DNA from: an uncultured Ligilactobacillus sp.
GTDB lineage: Bacteria; Bacillota; Bacilli; Lactobacillales; Lactobacillaceae
DNA: 64,000 nucleotides
Direction of reading: 5' to 3'
Assembly (NCBI GenBank): GCA_934215475.1
Contig: CAKPZY010000002.1
Coordinates: 108,169 to 172,168 of the forward strand
The notes below the pieces were generated by a model. That model ran no database searches and was not told where the DNA came from. It saw only the letters and a program-made list of their open reading frames with translations. Made by a program: the position numbers and the translations under genes. Shown here piece by piece: positions 21,324-29,906 of the stretch (the first letter of the stretch is position 1; every line of letters starts with the position of its first letter).

Positions 21324-21353
21324 TTGCAACAAGAATGGTTTTTTGTATATAAT
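21324..21353 (+). promoter_or_regulatory. Promoter of the phn operon
   Basis: TTGCAA (21324-21329) and TATAAT (21348-21353) with an 18-base spacer. The remainder of the 21115-21407 gap is AT-rich and holds no gene; a TTATCCATA at 21131-21139 differs from a DnaA box by one base. Confidence 0.65.
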
Positions 21354-21407
21354 ATCCGGTGGACATAGTGGGTCACAAATTATCAACTAACAATGGGGGA
21401 ATATTTA

Positions 21408-22343
21408 ATGAAGTTTCTAAAGAAAGCAACGATCGTTGCTTCTAGCCTTTTATGCGCGGTAACTTTGGCTGCGTGCGGTAACTCTAAGAGTTCCAAAAAT
21501 TCAGATACATATACGCCTAAGGAATTAACGGTTCAGTTTGTGCCGTCATCAAATGCTACAACGATAGAAGCTAAGGCCAAACCACTAGAAGGTTTGTTGA
21601 AAAAGCAATTGGGTATCCCTGTCAAAGTCAGCGTTTCAACTGATTACAATACCATTGTTGAGGCAATGGGTTCTAAGAAAGTTGATGTTGGTTTCTTGCC
21701 GCCTGATGCCTACGTATTAGCCCATAAGCAAAATGGAACCAAGGTCTTATTGCAAGCAGAACGCAAGAACGTCCTTGGTGCAGACGATCATCCCGGCAAT
21801 AAGAACGTCGATTTTTATCGTTCACAGATCCTAGTTCGCAAAGACAGCGGAATCAAGAACATTAAAGATCTGAAGGGCAAGAAGATTGCTGTGCAAGATA
21901 CGACTTCCACGGCCGGATGGATCTATCCCGTTGTTGAAATGTACAAGCATGGAGTTAACATCAATAAAAACAATATTCAGACTGTTCAGGTCAAAGGCCA
22001 TGATCAAGGGGTATTGTCAGTTTACAACAAAAATACAGATGCGGCCTTTGTATTCCAAGGAGCTCGTAACCTCGTAAAGAAGGATGCACCAGATATTAAT
22101 GAAAAAGTTGTTCCAATCTACACTACTAAGAAGATCCCGAATGATACGATCTCAGTTCGCGGAGACATGAGTCCAAAATGGCAGAAGAAGATCTCTAAAG
22201 CATTCAAAGATATTGCCAAAACTAAGAAGGGTCATCAGATCATTTCCAGTGTCTATACACATGAAGGATATGCAGATTCAAAGGACAGCAACTTTGACAT
22301 CATCCGGCAATATGATAAGACAGCTGAGAAACTGGATAAGTAA
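21408..22343 (+). CDS. phnD: Phosphonate-type ABC transporter substrate-binding lipoprotein
   Basis: PhnD-family binding protein. A signal peptide ends in the lipobox LAAC with Cys at about residue 23, so the mature protein is tethered to the outer membrane face. The body has PhnD motifs such as QFVPSSNATTIEAKAKPLEGLL and KKVDVGFLPPDAYVLAHK. I start at ATG 21408, which gives a standard signal peptide and has GGGGGA upstream. It is the first gene of phnD-phnC-phnE-phnE-phosphoesterase. Ligand could be a phosphonate, phosphite or small phosphate ester; the sequence alone does not decide. Confidence 0.9.
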   Translation: MKFLKKATIVASSLLCAVTLAACGNSKSSKNSDTYTPKELTVQFVPSSNATTIEAKAKPLEGLLKKQLGIPVKVSVSTDYNTIVEAMGSKKVDVGFLPPDAYVLAHKQNGTKVLLQAERKNVLGADDHPGNKNVDFYRSQILVRKDSGIKNIKDLKGKKIAVQDTTSTAGWIYPVVEMYKHGVNINKNNIQTVQVKGHDQGVLSVYNKNTDAAFVFQGARNLVKKDAPDINEKVVPIYTTKKIPNDTISVRGDMSPKWQKKISKAFKDIAKTKKGHQIISSVYTHEGYADSKDSNFDIIRQYDKTAEKLDK

Positions 22344-22627
22344 GAGGCAAGGCAGACCGTTTTCTTTAGTGGAGAATTGCGGCAGCCTCAGGCTCTCCTA
22401 CGATTATTTCAGAATGTCGATCAATACGGTTCCTGTGTTTGATTGTAAGGCGCGTTAGATTGCGTGCTGATCTCAGAAAGTAGAGCAAGAAATTTATATT
22501 TGCACCAGGAACGGGAATTTTTCAAATAATAATGTACTGACAAGAGCCCAGAAAGGAGCAGGAACAAGCATCTATTGTTTCTGCTCTTAGTCATATCTAG
22601 GCAAGAATTATGGAGGGTGAATTTAAG
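22344..22627. other. phnD-phnC gap with a stable stem-loop
   Basis: The 284-base gap has no supported gene. It contains a 12-base-pair stem: GAGCAGGAACAA (22556-22567) with TTGTTTCTGCTC (22575-22586), one G-T pair and a 7-base loop. There is no T run, so it may act in mRNA processing or in setting different levels of binding protein and transporter rather than terminate. Confidence 0.55.
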
Positions 22628-23410
22628 ATGAGCGACCAACAGGTTTTGATCGAGTTTGATAATGTGCAAAAAGTATATCCCAATGGCACTGTGGGACTAA
22701 AGGATATTGATCTAAAGATTTATAAAGGGGAATTTGTTGCGGTAGTTGGTTTGTCTGGTGCTGGGAAAAGCACCTTACTGCGAACGATCAATCGGATGCA
22801 TGATATTACAGGCGGCGATTTGAAAGTTAACGGGAAACAGATCGTCGGTTATAAAGGCAAAAAACTACGCAATTTACGCCGTAGTATTGGCATGATTTTC
22901 CAAGATTTTAACCTAGTCAATCGTTCTAGTGTGAGAAGGAATGTTTTATCAGGACGAGTCGGCTATTATTCGACTTGGAAAAGTTCACTGGGATTATTTT
23001 CTGCTGCAGATAAGCAGCGTGCAATTGAATCCTTGAAACGCGTCAACATGACAGAGAAATTATATACCAGGGTAGACGAACTTTCTGGTGGGCAGCAGCA
23101 GCGGGTCGCCATCGCACGAGCATTAATGCAGGAGCCCCAGATCATGTTAGCCGATGAACCGATTGCTTCTTTGGATCCATTGACAACGACTGCTGTAATG
23201 GACGATTTGCTTAATTTGAATAAGGATTTAGGAATCACCGTCTTGGCTAACTTACACTCTGTCCCACTCGCAATGAAGTATGCAGATCGAATTGTTGGTC
23301 TGCGTGATGGCCAACTGGTTTATGATAAACCAATCGATGAAGTAGAAGAAAAAGACTTTGAAGGTATCTATACTAAGAAAGGAATCAAAGGAGGTGCCTT
23401 AAATGGATAA
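22628..23410 (+). CDS. phnC: Phosphonate-type ABC transporter ATP-binding protein
   Basis: 260-residue ATPase with Walker [10 protein letters not shown], signature [16 protein letters not shown] and Walker [14 protein letters not shown], closest in pattern to PhnC. The ATG at 22628 follows GGAGGGTGA at 22611; an upstream in-frame ATG at 22610 would place that site inside the gene. It overlaps phnE by eight bases. Confidence 0.92.
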   Translation: MSDQQVLIEFDNVQKVYPNGTVGLKDIDLKIYKGEFVAVVGLSGAGKSTLLRTINRMHDITGGDLKVNGKQIVGYKGKKLRNLRRSIGMIFQDFNLVNRSSVRRNVLSGRVGYYSTWKSSLGLFSAADKQRAIESLKRVNMTEKLYTRVDELSGGQQQRVAIARALMQEPQIMLADEPIASLDPLTTTAVMDDLLNLNKDLGITVLANLHSVPLAMKYADRIVGLRDGQLVYDKPIDEVEEKDFEGIYTKKGIKGGALNG

Positions 23411-24197
23411 GGAAATGATCCCCCAGCGTCCTTTTATGCAGAAATATCATGTTAAGGGCATTGGAGGTACTATTTTATTTCTCTTTTTACTATGGGGTTC
23501 TTCTATTATGACTGGCGTGGATTGGGGCGAGTTTTTTACAAACCTTGGTCAGTTTTTTGATCTGCTTGGACGCATGGCTCATCCGGCATGGGATTATACT
23601 AATATAGTTCTTCAGCCCATCGCAGAAACTATTCAAATGGCTTTGATAGGTACTACCATTGGCACGTTGATTGCCATCCCGTTTTCAGTCTTAGCGGCGA
23701 GAAACTTGATTAAAAACCCAGTAGTGCGCGGTGTGATCCGGTTTATCTTAAACTTGGTTCGGACTCTGCCTGACTTATTGTTGGCTGCATTGTTTGTGGC
23801 TATCGTTGGAATTGGAGCAACCGCTGGTGTGTGGACTCTAGCTGTCTTTTCATTCGGGATGATTTCTAAGCTATTCTATGAAACGATCGAAACCATCGAT
23901 GACGAGCCTTTAGAAGCCTTACGAGCAGCAGGTGCCAATAATACGCAGGTCGTTGTTTTTGCTGTGATCCCGCAAGTATTAAATAGTTTTGTCAGTTACT
24001 TTTTATACACCTTTGAGATCAATGTCCGTGCTTCAACGGTCCTTGGGTATTTAGGTGCCGGTGGTATTGGGGTTTACTTGCAACGCTCCTTGTCCTCGTT
24101 TAGGTATGACCAAACAGCTGTGATCATTATTGCTATCTTAATAGTGGTAGTCGTCATAGATGCTGTCAGCAACAATTTAAGGGAGAGATTGCAATGA
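23403..24197 (+). CDS. phnE: Phosphonate-type ABC transporter permease (first)
   Basis: 264-residue inner-membrane permease with about six helices and the cytoplasmic coupling motif [21 protein letters not shown], which contacts the ATPase. It overlaps phnC by 8 bases and the second permease by 4, indicating tight coupling. PhnE-family features include the C-terminal [18 protein letters not shown] stretch. Confidence 0.91.
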   Translation: MDKEMIPQRPFMQKYHVKGIGGTILFLFLLWGSSIMTGVDWGEFFTNLGQFFDLLGRMAHPAWDYTNIVLQPIAETIQMALIGTTIGTLIAIPFSVLAARNLIKNPVVRGVIRFILNLVRTLPDLLLAALFVAIVGIGATAGVWTLAVFSFGMISKLFYETIETIDDEPLEALRAAGANNTQVVVFAVIPQVLNSFVSYFLYTFEINVRASTVLGYLGAGGIGVYLQRSLSSFRYDQTAVIIIAILIVVVVIDAVSNNLRERLQ

Positions 24198-24991
24198 AAG
24201 AGATGGTAAAAAAGCGTTGGGCGCACAATAGTTGGATCTTTTGGGGTATTTTGGTCGTGTTATTTTACCTGTGGTCGATCACAGGCTTACAATTCAGTGG
24301 TTTACAAGAATCCGCCGGAGAAGTTTCGAAATCAATTGCGAATGGCTTGTTTCACCCAGACTGGGCATACTTTTATGATGGCAGCGGGGAAGATCTTTTT
24401 AGTTTGATCATTCAAACATTAGCCATAGCCTTTTTGGGGACCTTTGTTTCTGCCATTTTGAGTATTCCTTTTGCCTTTTGGGCCGCCCGCGCTTCAAAAG
24501 AGGGTAAACTTCACCCACGTTCTACTTCTGGCAAATTTGTTTTGGTTTTTATTCGAACATTTCCAGAATTAGTTTTGGCGATCATGTTTATTAAAGCCGT
24601 TGGGCCAGGTTCCTTTGCCGGGGTGTTGGCGGTTTCGATCCATTCTATCGGGATGTTAGGCAAGTTATTTGGCGAAGCGATCGAAAACATGGATCGGGGT
24701 TCTGAAGAAGCCATTCAAGCCGCGGGCGGTAATCGGGCGGATATGTGGATCTTAGCCACCATGCCGACGATCATGCCTTCATTTTTATCCTATACTTTAT
24801 ATCGCTTTGAAATAGCAGTCCGTTCTGCTTCAATCTTAGGTATGGTTGGGGCTGGAGGTATCGGGACACCCTTGCTATTTGCGATTCAGACGAGAAACTG
24901 GTCACGGACTGGCATTATCTTATTAGGGATCGTCGTGATGGTTACGGTCATCGACTTCGTGTCGGGTTCGATCAGAAAGAAGCTAGTGTAA
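24194..24991 (+). CDS. phnE: Phosphonate-type ABC transporter permease (second)
   Basis: 265-residue paralogue of the preceding permease, with EAIQAAGGNRADMWILATMP as coupling loop and a matching C-terminal ASILGMVGAGGIGTPLL. Two different PhnE chains probably form a heterodimeric channel. It overlaps the first permease gene by ATGA and the following phosphoesterase gene by one base (TAATG). Confidence 0.91.
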   Translation: MKEMVKKRWAHNSWIFWGILVVLFYLWSITGLQFSGLQESAGEVSKSIANGLFHPDWAYFYDGSGEDLFSLIIQTLAIAFLGTFVSAILSIPFAFWAARASKEGKLHPRSTSGKFVLVFIRTFPELVLAIMFIKAVGPGSFAGVLAVSIHSIGMLGKLFGEAIENMDRGSEEAIQAAGGNRADMWILATMPTIMPSFLSYTLYRFEIAVRSASILGMVGAGGIGTPLLFAIQTRNWSRTGIILLGIVVMVTVIDFVSGSIRKKLV

Positions 24992-26550
24992 TGAAAGTTA
25001 GGATCTTATCCACCAGTGACGTTCACGGTTATTTTTATCCGACTGACTTTAGCAGTGCACAGGATCGACATGAATTGGGTTATTTGAAAGCTGCTAATTT
25101 GATCAGACAGATCCGTGCAAAAGCACCAGCAGATGAAGTCGTCTTATACATTGAGAATGGGGATATTGTGGAAGGTTCACCCATGGATGCTTATGCATAC
25201 AACACCAGGGAAAATACGGACTATTCTCAACTCATAGTTGCCCTGATAAATAGCGTTGCTCCTAATGCAGCGGTTTTGGGGAATCATGAATTCAATTTTG
25301 GTTTGGATTATTTGGCCCAAGTTGTTCAAGACAGAGACTATCCGATTTTAGGAGCTAATATCTCAGGAAGTAATGCTAAAAAAATTGTAGATGCACCCTT
25401 TAAAATCATCGAGGAAAAGGGCCTCAAGATCGGAATAATTGGACTGACTACACAGTTTATTCCTCACTGGGAAGATCCAGGCAATATCAAAGGATTGAAA
25501 TTTGAATCTGCTTTGAAAACACTGAAAAAGCAAGTCTTGGAAGTTAAGTCTCAAGTCGACGTGCTTATTGCAGCCTATCATGGCGGATATGAAGCAGATT
25601 TGCATGATGGTCAGCCAACTGAAAAAAATACTGGCGAAAATGAAGGATCTGCGATCTTGCAAGAGGTGCCCGAAATCGATGCACTGGTGACTGGGCACCA
25701 ACATCGGCGTGAAGCTGCTGTGGTAAATGGAATTCCTACGACACAGCCAGGGTATCGCGGCAGTGACGTGGCTGAAATCATACTAGAATTAGACGATCAG
25801 CATAAAATTACTAACAGCCAGGCCCATTTGCTGCCGGTCTCAGGACAAACATTGCCCGCAGACCTTCAGTATATTTCAGCCTCTTGGTATCTTGCTACGC
25901 AAAAATGGCTGGATCAGCCAGTTGCAACGATCACAGGCGACATGCACATCACAGACCATATGGCAGCACGGTTGCACGGCCATCCCTATTTAGATTTTGT
26001 GAACCGGGTACAGATGGCAGCAACCGGCGCTAAAATATCAGGGACGGCCTTATTCAATGACGATGTTGGCGGATTTGGCGCAAAAGTTTCGGTCCGCAAT
26101 GTTATGAATAGTTATGTTTTTCCCAATACATTAGTGGTCGAAAAGGTCAGCGGAAAGGATTTAAGAGCTGCCGTAGAGCGGAGTGCCTCCTTTTTTGAAT
26201 TAGGAGACGATGGAAAAGTCGAGATCTCTGCCAGTTTCAGCACACCAAAAGTCGAGTTGTATAACTATGATTATTATACGGGGATCGATTATTCCTTTGA
26301 CCTGACCAAGCCCGCCGGACAAAGGGTGGGCAAGATAATGTTCGCTGGAAAAGAATTATTGGCTGAGCAAGAAGTAGAAGTTGCTTTGAACCAATACCGC
26401 GGAGTCGGCGGTGGTAATTATCCGATGTTTAATGCGGATAAAATCGTCCGGCAATATGCTGATGACATGCCCAAACTGATCATTCAATACTTGCAAAGCC
26501 ACCCGCATGTTAAAGTCGGGCAGCCGCATAATTTGACCATTATAAAATAG
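24991..26550 (+). CDS. Cytosolic 5'-nucleotidase / metallophosphoesterase (YunD-like)
   Basis: 519 residues: an N-terminal calcineurin-like metallophosphoesterase domain (STSDVHGYFYPTDF, VLGNHEFNFGLD, VTGHQHRREA supply the metal ligands) and a C-terminal 5'-nucleotidase domain (KVSVRNVMNSYVFPNTL, NQYRGVGGGNYPMF). There is no signal peptide, so it acts in the cytoplasm, unlike secreted UshA types. Its start overlaps the end of the second phnE, so it is part of the importer operon and probably processes the imported compound. Exact substrate (5'-nucleotide, 2',3'-cyclic nucleotide or another phosphoester) is unknown. Confidence 0.85.
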   Translation: MKVRILSTSDVHGYFYPTDFSSAQDRHELGYLKAANLIRQIRAKAPADEVVLYIENGDIVEGSPMDAYAYNTRENTDYSQLIVALINSVAPNAAVLGNHEFNFGLDYLAQVVQDRDYPILGANISGSNAKKIVDAPFKIIEEKGLKIGIIGLTTQFIPHWEDPGNIKGLKFESALKTLKKQVLEVKSQVDVLIAAYHGGYEADLHDGQPTEKNTGENEGSAILQEVPEIDALVTGHQHRREAAVVNGIPTTQPGYRGSDVAEIILELDDQHKITNSQAHLLPVSGQTLPADLQYISASWYLATQKWLDQPVATITGDMHITDHMAARLHGHPYLDFVNRVQMAATGAKISGTALFNDDVGGFGAKVSVRNVMNSYVFPNTLVVEKVSGKDLRAAVERSASFFELGDDGKVEISASFSTPKVELYNYDYYTGIDYSFDLTKPAGQRVGKIMFAGKELLAEQEVEVALNQYRGVGGGNYPMFNADKIVRQYADDMPKLIIQYLQSHPHVKVGQPHNLTIIK

Positions 26551-26572
26551 AACAGCAAAAATTATTTGCAAT

Positions 26573-26616
26573 AAAAAAGGGTTGGATAGTCAATGTAAAC
26601 TATCCAACCCTTTTTT
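26573..26616. terminator. Bidirectional terminator between the phn operon and kptA
   Basis: AAAAAAGGGTTGGATAGT (26573-26590) pairs perfectly with ACTATCCAACCCTTTTTT (26599-26616), giving T runs on both strands for these convergent genes. Confidence 0.95.
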
Positions 26617-26626
26617 GTGTAAATTT

Positions 26627-27172
26627 TTAGTGGTATTTTTCAATAAATTTAGCGGGTACATAATCTACGAGCCAGATCCCGCTTTTTGTGGGGTAGAAAA
26701 GCATCCCCGTTTCAGCTGCTTTTTGGGCTGCGATTTTTAAAATGGTCGGTTTAGGGTCATGGCGGCGCCCCACCTTGAGTGCACTTGGAGGATATGCAGA
26801 GAGGTGCACAAATGTCCGATCCATTTTCTTTAAGCCTTCAGCTTTGATCAGTTCAGCTGCCACACGTGATGTACCGTGGTAAAGGATTTCTGGCGGCATT
26901 GTAGCAGGTGCTAAGGGTTTAACAGGAATGCTGTGGCCATATAGGGCACGAATAGTATTACCTTCTATCGCGAAGCGCTGTTTGTCGCTTTTTTGCGCGA
27001 TCTCCTCAATTGTTTCCTTGTCGATCGGGGTTTGATAATGATGGTTATATTTTTGCAAAAACTCACTTAGGTTGACGCGCCCATAGGGATCTAAGGCCAG
27101 ACCGATCCTTTCAGGATGGTGACGTAAGACAAATGAGATCTTTTTGCTTGTCCTGACTAATTGTTTGTCCAA
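26627..27172 (-). CDS. kptA: RNA 2'-phosphotransferase (KptA/Tpt1 family)
   Basis: Tpt1 enzymes move an internal RNA 2'-phosphate to NAD, releasing nicotinamide and ADP-ribose 1'',2''-cyclic phosphate. The 181 residues contain SKKISFVLRHHPERIGL, YGRVNLSEFL, LYGHS, ILYHGTSR and FVHLSAYPPSALKVGRRH, covering the conserved Arg/His core. The start is TTG at 27172 with AGGAGG upstream. In eukaryotes the substrate comes from tRNA splicing; bacteria lack that route and the bacterial role is uncertain. Length and motifs suggest an active enzyme. Confidence 0.93.
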   Translation of the reverse strand: MDKQLVRTSKKISFVLRHHPERIGLALDPYGRVNLSEFLQKYNHHYQTPIDKETIEEIAQKSDKQRFAIEGNTIRALYGHSIPVKPLAPATMPPEILYHGTSRVAAELIKAEGLKKMDRTFVHLSAYPPSALKVGRRHDPKPTILKIAAQKAAETGMLFYPTKSGIWLVDYVPAKFIEKYH

Positions 27173-27308
27173 ATGGTTTGCCGCCTCCTAAGTGTTATCG
27201 TTATCCTTATCATAATACACGAGCTATTTTCCAACAAAGAATCCAAATATAAAAAGGCCTGCTTCATATCTTTGGGAAGACAGGTCTCTTTGTTCAACTA
27301 GACAGATT

Positions 27309-27986
27309 TTATTTTAAGGGCTCGAGTTCGATCAAATCACCAGTGACACCGATCTGTGCTCCTTGAGCTATCTTGTCAGTTCGTGAAGCGTGAACTACTT
27401 GAAATTTATTTTTCTTCACGATGCGCGGATTATTAGAATGGAAATTTTCAGGCAGGGGCTGATTAGAGCCAGCCAGCAGCATCACAATGATCTTGAAACC
27501 TGAATCATGTACTTTGATTGGACTGTAATGGAGAGTGTCGCTATAAAATTCGACTACTGTTCCACGTGGAACAAAGAAGAGATCACCTTGATCTTTAGCA
27601 TTGAAGGAGCCATCTGCCTCTAAAATGCTCCGTTTGCCTAAGACCATCACGACATCGGTCAAAAACACGTTTAATTCACTACCTTGGTGATACTCGACAG
27701 CAGTAAAATTAGACGACTGGCCTGTACATTCACCAGCTTCAAAAGGCATTCCGGCAAAAACATCTGTAGCAATTGTTTGCATGGCTGGTATCTTTTCTAG
27801 TTCTGCATTCGATGGGACGTAAATGTTATTAGTTTTATCGATGGTGATTTTTTCATCCATATAACTGATAATGCTTGAGATGTCGTAATTAGTATAAATC
27901 TTGCCGTATTTTGCAAACGCTTGGTCAGAAGTTTGCTTGATATTATACTCTGGGTTTTTTTGACATAATTGTTCGTATGCAGTCAA
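27309..27986 (-). CDS. Cupin-fold protein of the tagatose-6-phosphate operon (DUF4867-like)
   Basis: 225-residue protein of unknown function. It has a cupin-like metal site (AVEYHQGSELNVFLTD) and a second strand set (GDLFFVPRGTVVEFYSDTLHYSPIKV), reminiscent of sugar isomerase cupins. I connect it to the DUF4867 family from memory of such proteins, with moderate certainty. It starts with TTG 26 bases after lacC on the same strand and is therefore in the lacC operon under the same operator, which points to galactose or tagatose phosphate metabolism. A parS-like sequence lies inside the gene (27558-27573). Confidence 0.7.
   Translation of the reverse strand: MTAYEQLCQKNPEYNIKQTSDQAFAKYGKIYTNYDISSIISYMDEKITIDKTNNIYVPSNAELEKIPAMQTIATDVFAGMPFEAGECTGQSSNFTAVEYHQGSELNVFLTDVVMVLGKRSILEADGSFNAKDQGDLFFVPRGTVVEFYSDTLHYSPIKVHDSGFKIIVMLLAGSNQPLPENFHSNNPRIVKKNKFQVVHASRTDKIAQGAQIGVTGDLIELEPLK
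27558..27573. promoter_or_regulatory. parS-like palindrome inside the cupin gene
   Basis: TGTTCCACGTGGAACA is a perfect palindrome one base from the known parS variant ending GAAACA. It encodes Val-Pro-Arg-Gly-Thr, so it may be fortuitous. Confidence 0.45.
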
Positions 27987-28012
27987 CGTTTATTCTTCTT
28001 TCTTTAATATGT

Positions 28013-28960
28013 TTATTTTAATTTTTCAACGGTTACTTTGGAGAAGTATTCGTCAAACAATGCTGGGTCGATATGGCCTGTCTCTTTTTCCATAGTGTTT
28101 AACATACCAGCTGTCATAGCCGTTTTTAAGGTGTCTGGAATACTTTCATTACGGTTAATTCCGACTGCCAAGCCAGCAACGGTAGAATCTCCCGAACCGA
28201 CTGGGTTAACGACCTTGATCTTAGGGATCGCTACCCGATAGATAACTTGCCCGACCTTGGCAAGTGCGCCGTCTTTGCCTAAAGAAACAACGACCCATTT
28301 CAGGTCTTTAAAAATGTCTTCATTCAATAATGCATCTTCGACGTCCCCCAGTTCGGGTAATTCATGGCCGACTAACTGTGCGATCTCTTCTTGGTTTGGT
28401 TTTATCAGCAGAGGTTTTTTCTCTCCCGAGATCCCAACCTTTAACGATTCTCCAGAGGAATCAAGGATCACCTGAACGTCTTTTTGTGCTGCACTTTTGA
28501 TCATTTGCTCGTATAGATCGATCGAGAAACCTTGTGGCAAACTGCCCGAAATGGTCACCAGACTGACTTCATCTAATAATTTACCAAAATGCTCCATAAA
28601 TTCTTCTTGCTGTCTTGCTGTTAATGTTGGACCTGCTTCTAAAATTTCAGTTTGTTGTCCGTCATCATGAAGGATCGCGATGCAATTTCGTGATTCTTGT
28701 GGAATACGTAAGAATTGTTCTTGCAAACCAACCGCAGCTAACTGATGAGAAATATAGTCACCGATCGTACCGCCCAAGACACCGCTAGTAGAAACTGGTT
28801 CTTTTAGCTGATGGACTACGCGTGCGACGTTTAACCCCTTACCACCGGCAGTTTTAGTGACATTAGTTACACGGTTGACTGTATCTATTTTTAAATGGGC
28901 TAGGGGGTAAGAAATATCGACCGAAGGATTCATTGTAATTGCGAGAATTTTATTTGTCAT
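28013..28960 (-). CDS. lacC: Tagatose-6-phosphate kinase LacC
   Basis: PfkB-family kinase phosphorylating tagatose-6-phosphate to the 1,6-bisphosphate. The 315 residues begin with the LacC-like TMNPSVDISYPLAHLKIDTVNRV, carry the substrate motif KTAGGKGLNVARV and the ATP/catalytic motif NPVGSGDSTVAGLA. It is divergent from the Gat-type PTS genes and followed by the cupin gene. A TTGACT/TAATTT promoter and LacR-type operator lie upstream. The second PfkB kinase in the window (52578-53507) instead has fructose-type context. Confidence 0.92.
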   Translation of the reverse strand: MTNKILAITMNPSVDISYPLAHLKIDTVNRVTNVTKTAGGKGLNVARVVHQLKEPVSTSGVLGGTIGDYISHQLAAVGLQEQFLRIPQESRNCIAILHDDGQQTEILEAGPTLTARQQEEFMEHFGKLLDEVSLVTISGSLPQGFSIDLYEQMIKSAAQKDVQVILDSSGESLKVGISGEKKPLLIKPNQEEIAQLVGHELPELGDVEDALLNEDIFKDLKWVVVSLGKDGALAKVGQVIYRVAIPKIKVVNPVGSGDSTVAGLAVGINRNESIPDTLKTAMTAGMLNTMEKETGHIDPALFDEYFSKVTVEKLK

Positions 28961-28970
28961 AAGATCCGTC

Positions 28971-28999
28971 CTTGTTTATTAATGTGTTAAATTGTTTAC
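28971..28999 (-). promoter_or_regulatory. Candidate LacR operator at the lacC promoter
   Basis: On the minus strand TAAACA occurs at 28998-28993 and again at 28978-28973, 20 bases apart, with a degenerate AACACA midway. The pattern GTAAACA-N13-ATAAACAAG is shared exactly with the PTS operator at 29321-29349. It lies just downstream of the lacC -10, where a repressor would block initiation. Confidence 0.7.
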
Positions 29000-29008
29000 T
29001 CAATGCTA

Positions 29009-29037
29009 AAATTATCATTACCTATGAAATAAGTCAA
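29009..29037 (-). promoter_or_regulatory. lacC promoter
   Basis: Minus-strand TTGACT (29037-29032), 17-base spacer, TAATTT (29014-29009). Two direct AAATGTTTAAT copies lie further out at 29134-29144 and 29164-29174, 30 bases apart, and could be auxiliary regulator sites. Confidence 0.65.
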
Positions 29038-29285
29038 GATGAAAACAATTTCCTCGACAGTTTCAGCATAATATATAATAAAATAATGTATGCGATTCCA
29101 TTGCCGTTGTTGGTGAGCTTTTTCGTTTATAAAAAATGTTTAATAGAAAAGGATGATTTGTGCAAATGTTTAATTTTGATAGCAATTATTTTTAACACTC
29201 AAGTACTGGCGTATCAGTCTAAAAAGGCTTGGTTGTGCACAATTTAATTCGCCCGGTGCGACGGAAAACCTTTTCAAAATAGTAG

Positions 29286-29314
29286 TTGACATTCTTAAAA
29301 AATGGCTTTAATAT
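29286..29314 (+). promoter_or_regulatory. Promoter of the Gat-type PTS operon
   Basis: TTGACA (29286-29291), 17-base spacer, TAATAT (29309-29314). Confidence 0.8.
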
Positions 29315-29320
29315 TAGTTT

Positions 29321-29349
29321 GTAAACATTATTGAACAAAAATAAACAAG
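29321..29349 (+). promoter_or_regulatory. Candidate LacR operator at the PTS promoter
   Basis: TAAACA (29322-29327), TGAACA (29332-29337) and TAAACA (29342-29347): three copies with an exact 10-base period, covering the expected transcription start. DeoR-family repressors commonly bind such direct repeats. Confidence 0.75.
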
Positions 29350-29366
29350 AAAGGAGACCAGAACAA

Positions 29367-29879
29367 GTGCAGATGGAGAAAGAGAAAGCGCTTTTCGTGG
29401 CCAACAACGTCTACAATTCTTCAAAGACAACGGCAAAAGAGGTCATTAAAGAAGTTGCAGACAAGTTACTTGCGGATGGTTTGGTCAAGCCCGCGTTTTA
29501 CGAAAATGTTATCGAGCGGGAAAAGGATTATCCAACAGGGATCGATTTGAGTGTGGTGAATAATAACCTGCCTAATATTGCGATCCCACACACAGAAGGG
29601 GAATTTGTGAATGTTCGCCGTGTGATCCCTGTTCATTTGGAGCATCCAGTTACTTTTAAGAACATGATCGATCCTTCCTCAAGTATGGAAGTTAAGTTTT
29701 TGTTTATGATCTTGAACAATGATCCCGAAGGGCAGTCCAATATTTTGGCTCAGATCATGAACTTTTGTACGACAACTTCAGTTAATGATCTCGAAACATT
29801 TTTTAAGAGTACAGATACTAAAGCTGTTTATCAGTTTTTAATACGGTCATTTTCTGATCAAGAAAGTCAACAAAGTTAA
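29367..29879 (+). CDS. gatA: PTS system EIIA component, galactitol/galactose (Gat) family
   Basis: EIIA of the fructose-mannitol fold: it accepts phosphate from HPr on the His of IAIPHTEGEF (about residue 75) and passes it to EIIB. I start at GTG 29367, 10 bases after AAGGAG (29351-29356), giving about 170 residues; an upstream ATG at 29331 would lie within the operator. First gene of the gatA-gatB-gatC-small-membrane-protein operon. Given lacABCD alongside, the sugar is more likely galactose than galactitol. Confidence 0.85.
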   Translation: MQMEKEKALFVANNVYNSSKTTAKEVIKEVADKLLADGLVKPAFYENVIEREKDYPTGIDLSVVNNNLPNIAIPHTEGEFVNVRRVIPVHLEHPVTFKNMIDPSSSMEVKFLFMILNNDPEGQSNILAQIMNFCTTTSVNDLETFFKSTDTKAVYQFLIRSFSDQESQQS

Positions 29880-29906
29880 TTATTTAATATATAGGAGGAA
29901 CTTATT

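Noticed and set aside
28972..29247. 91-codon plus-strand frame in the lacC/PTS gap
   Set aside because: It begins at TTG inside the lacC leader, lacks a ribosome-binding site and covers the lacC promoter; composition is that of AT-rich noncoding DNA.
29264..29278. cre-like GGAAAACCTTTTCA upstream of the PTS promoter
   Set aside because: The central CG of the cre consensus is replaced by CC, so the match is not convincing.
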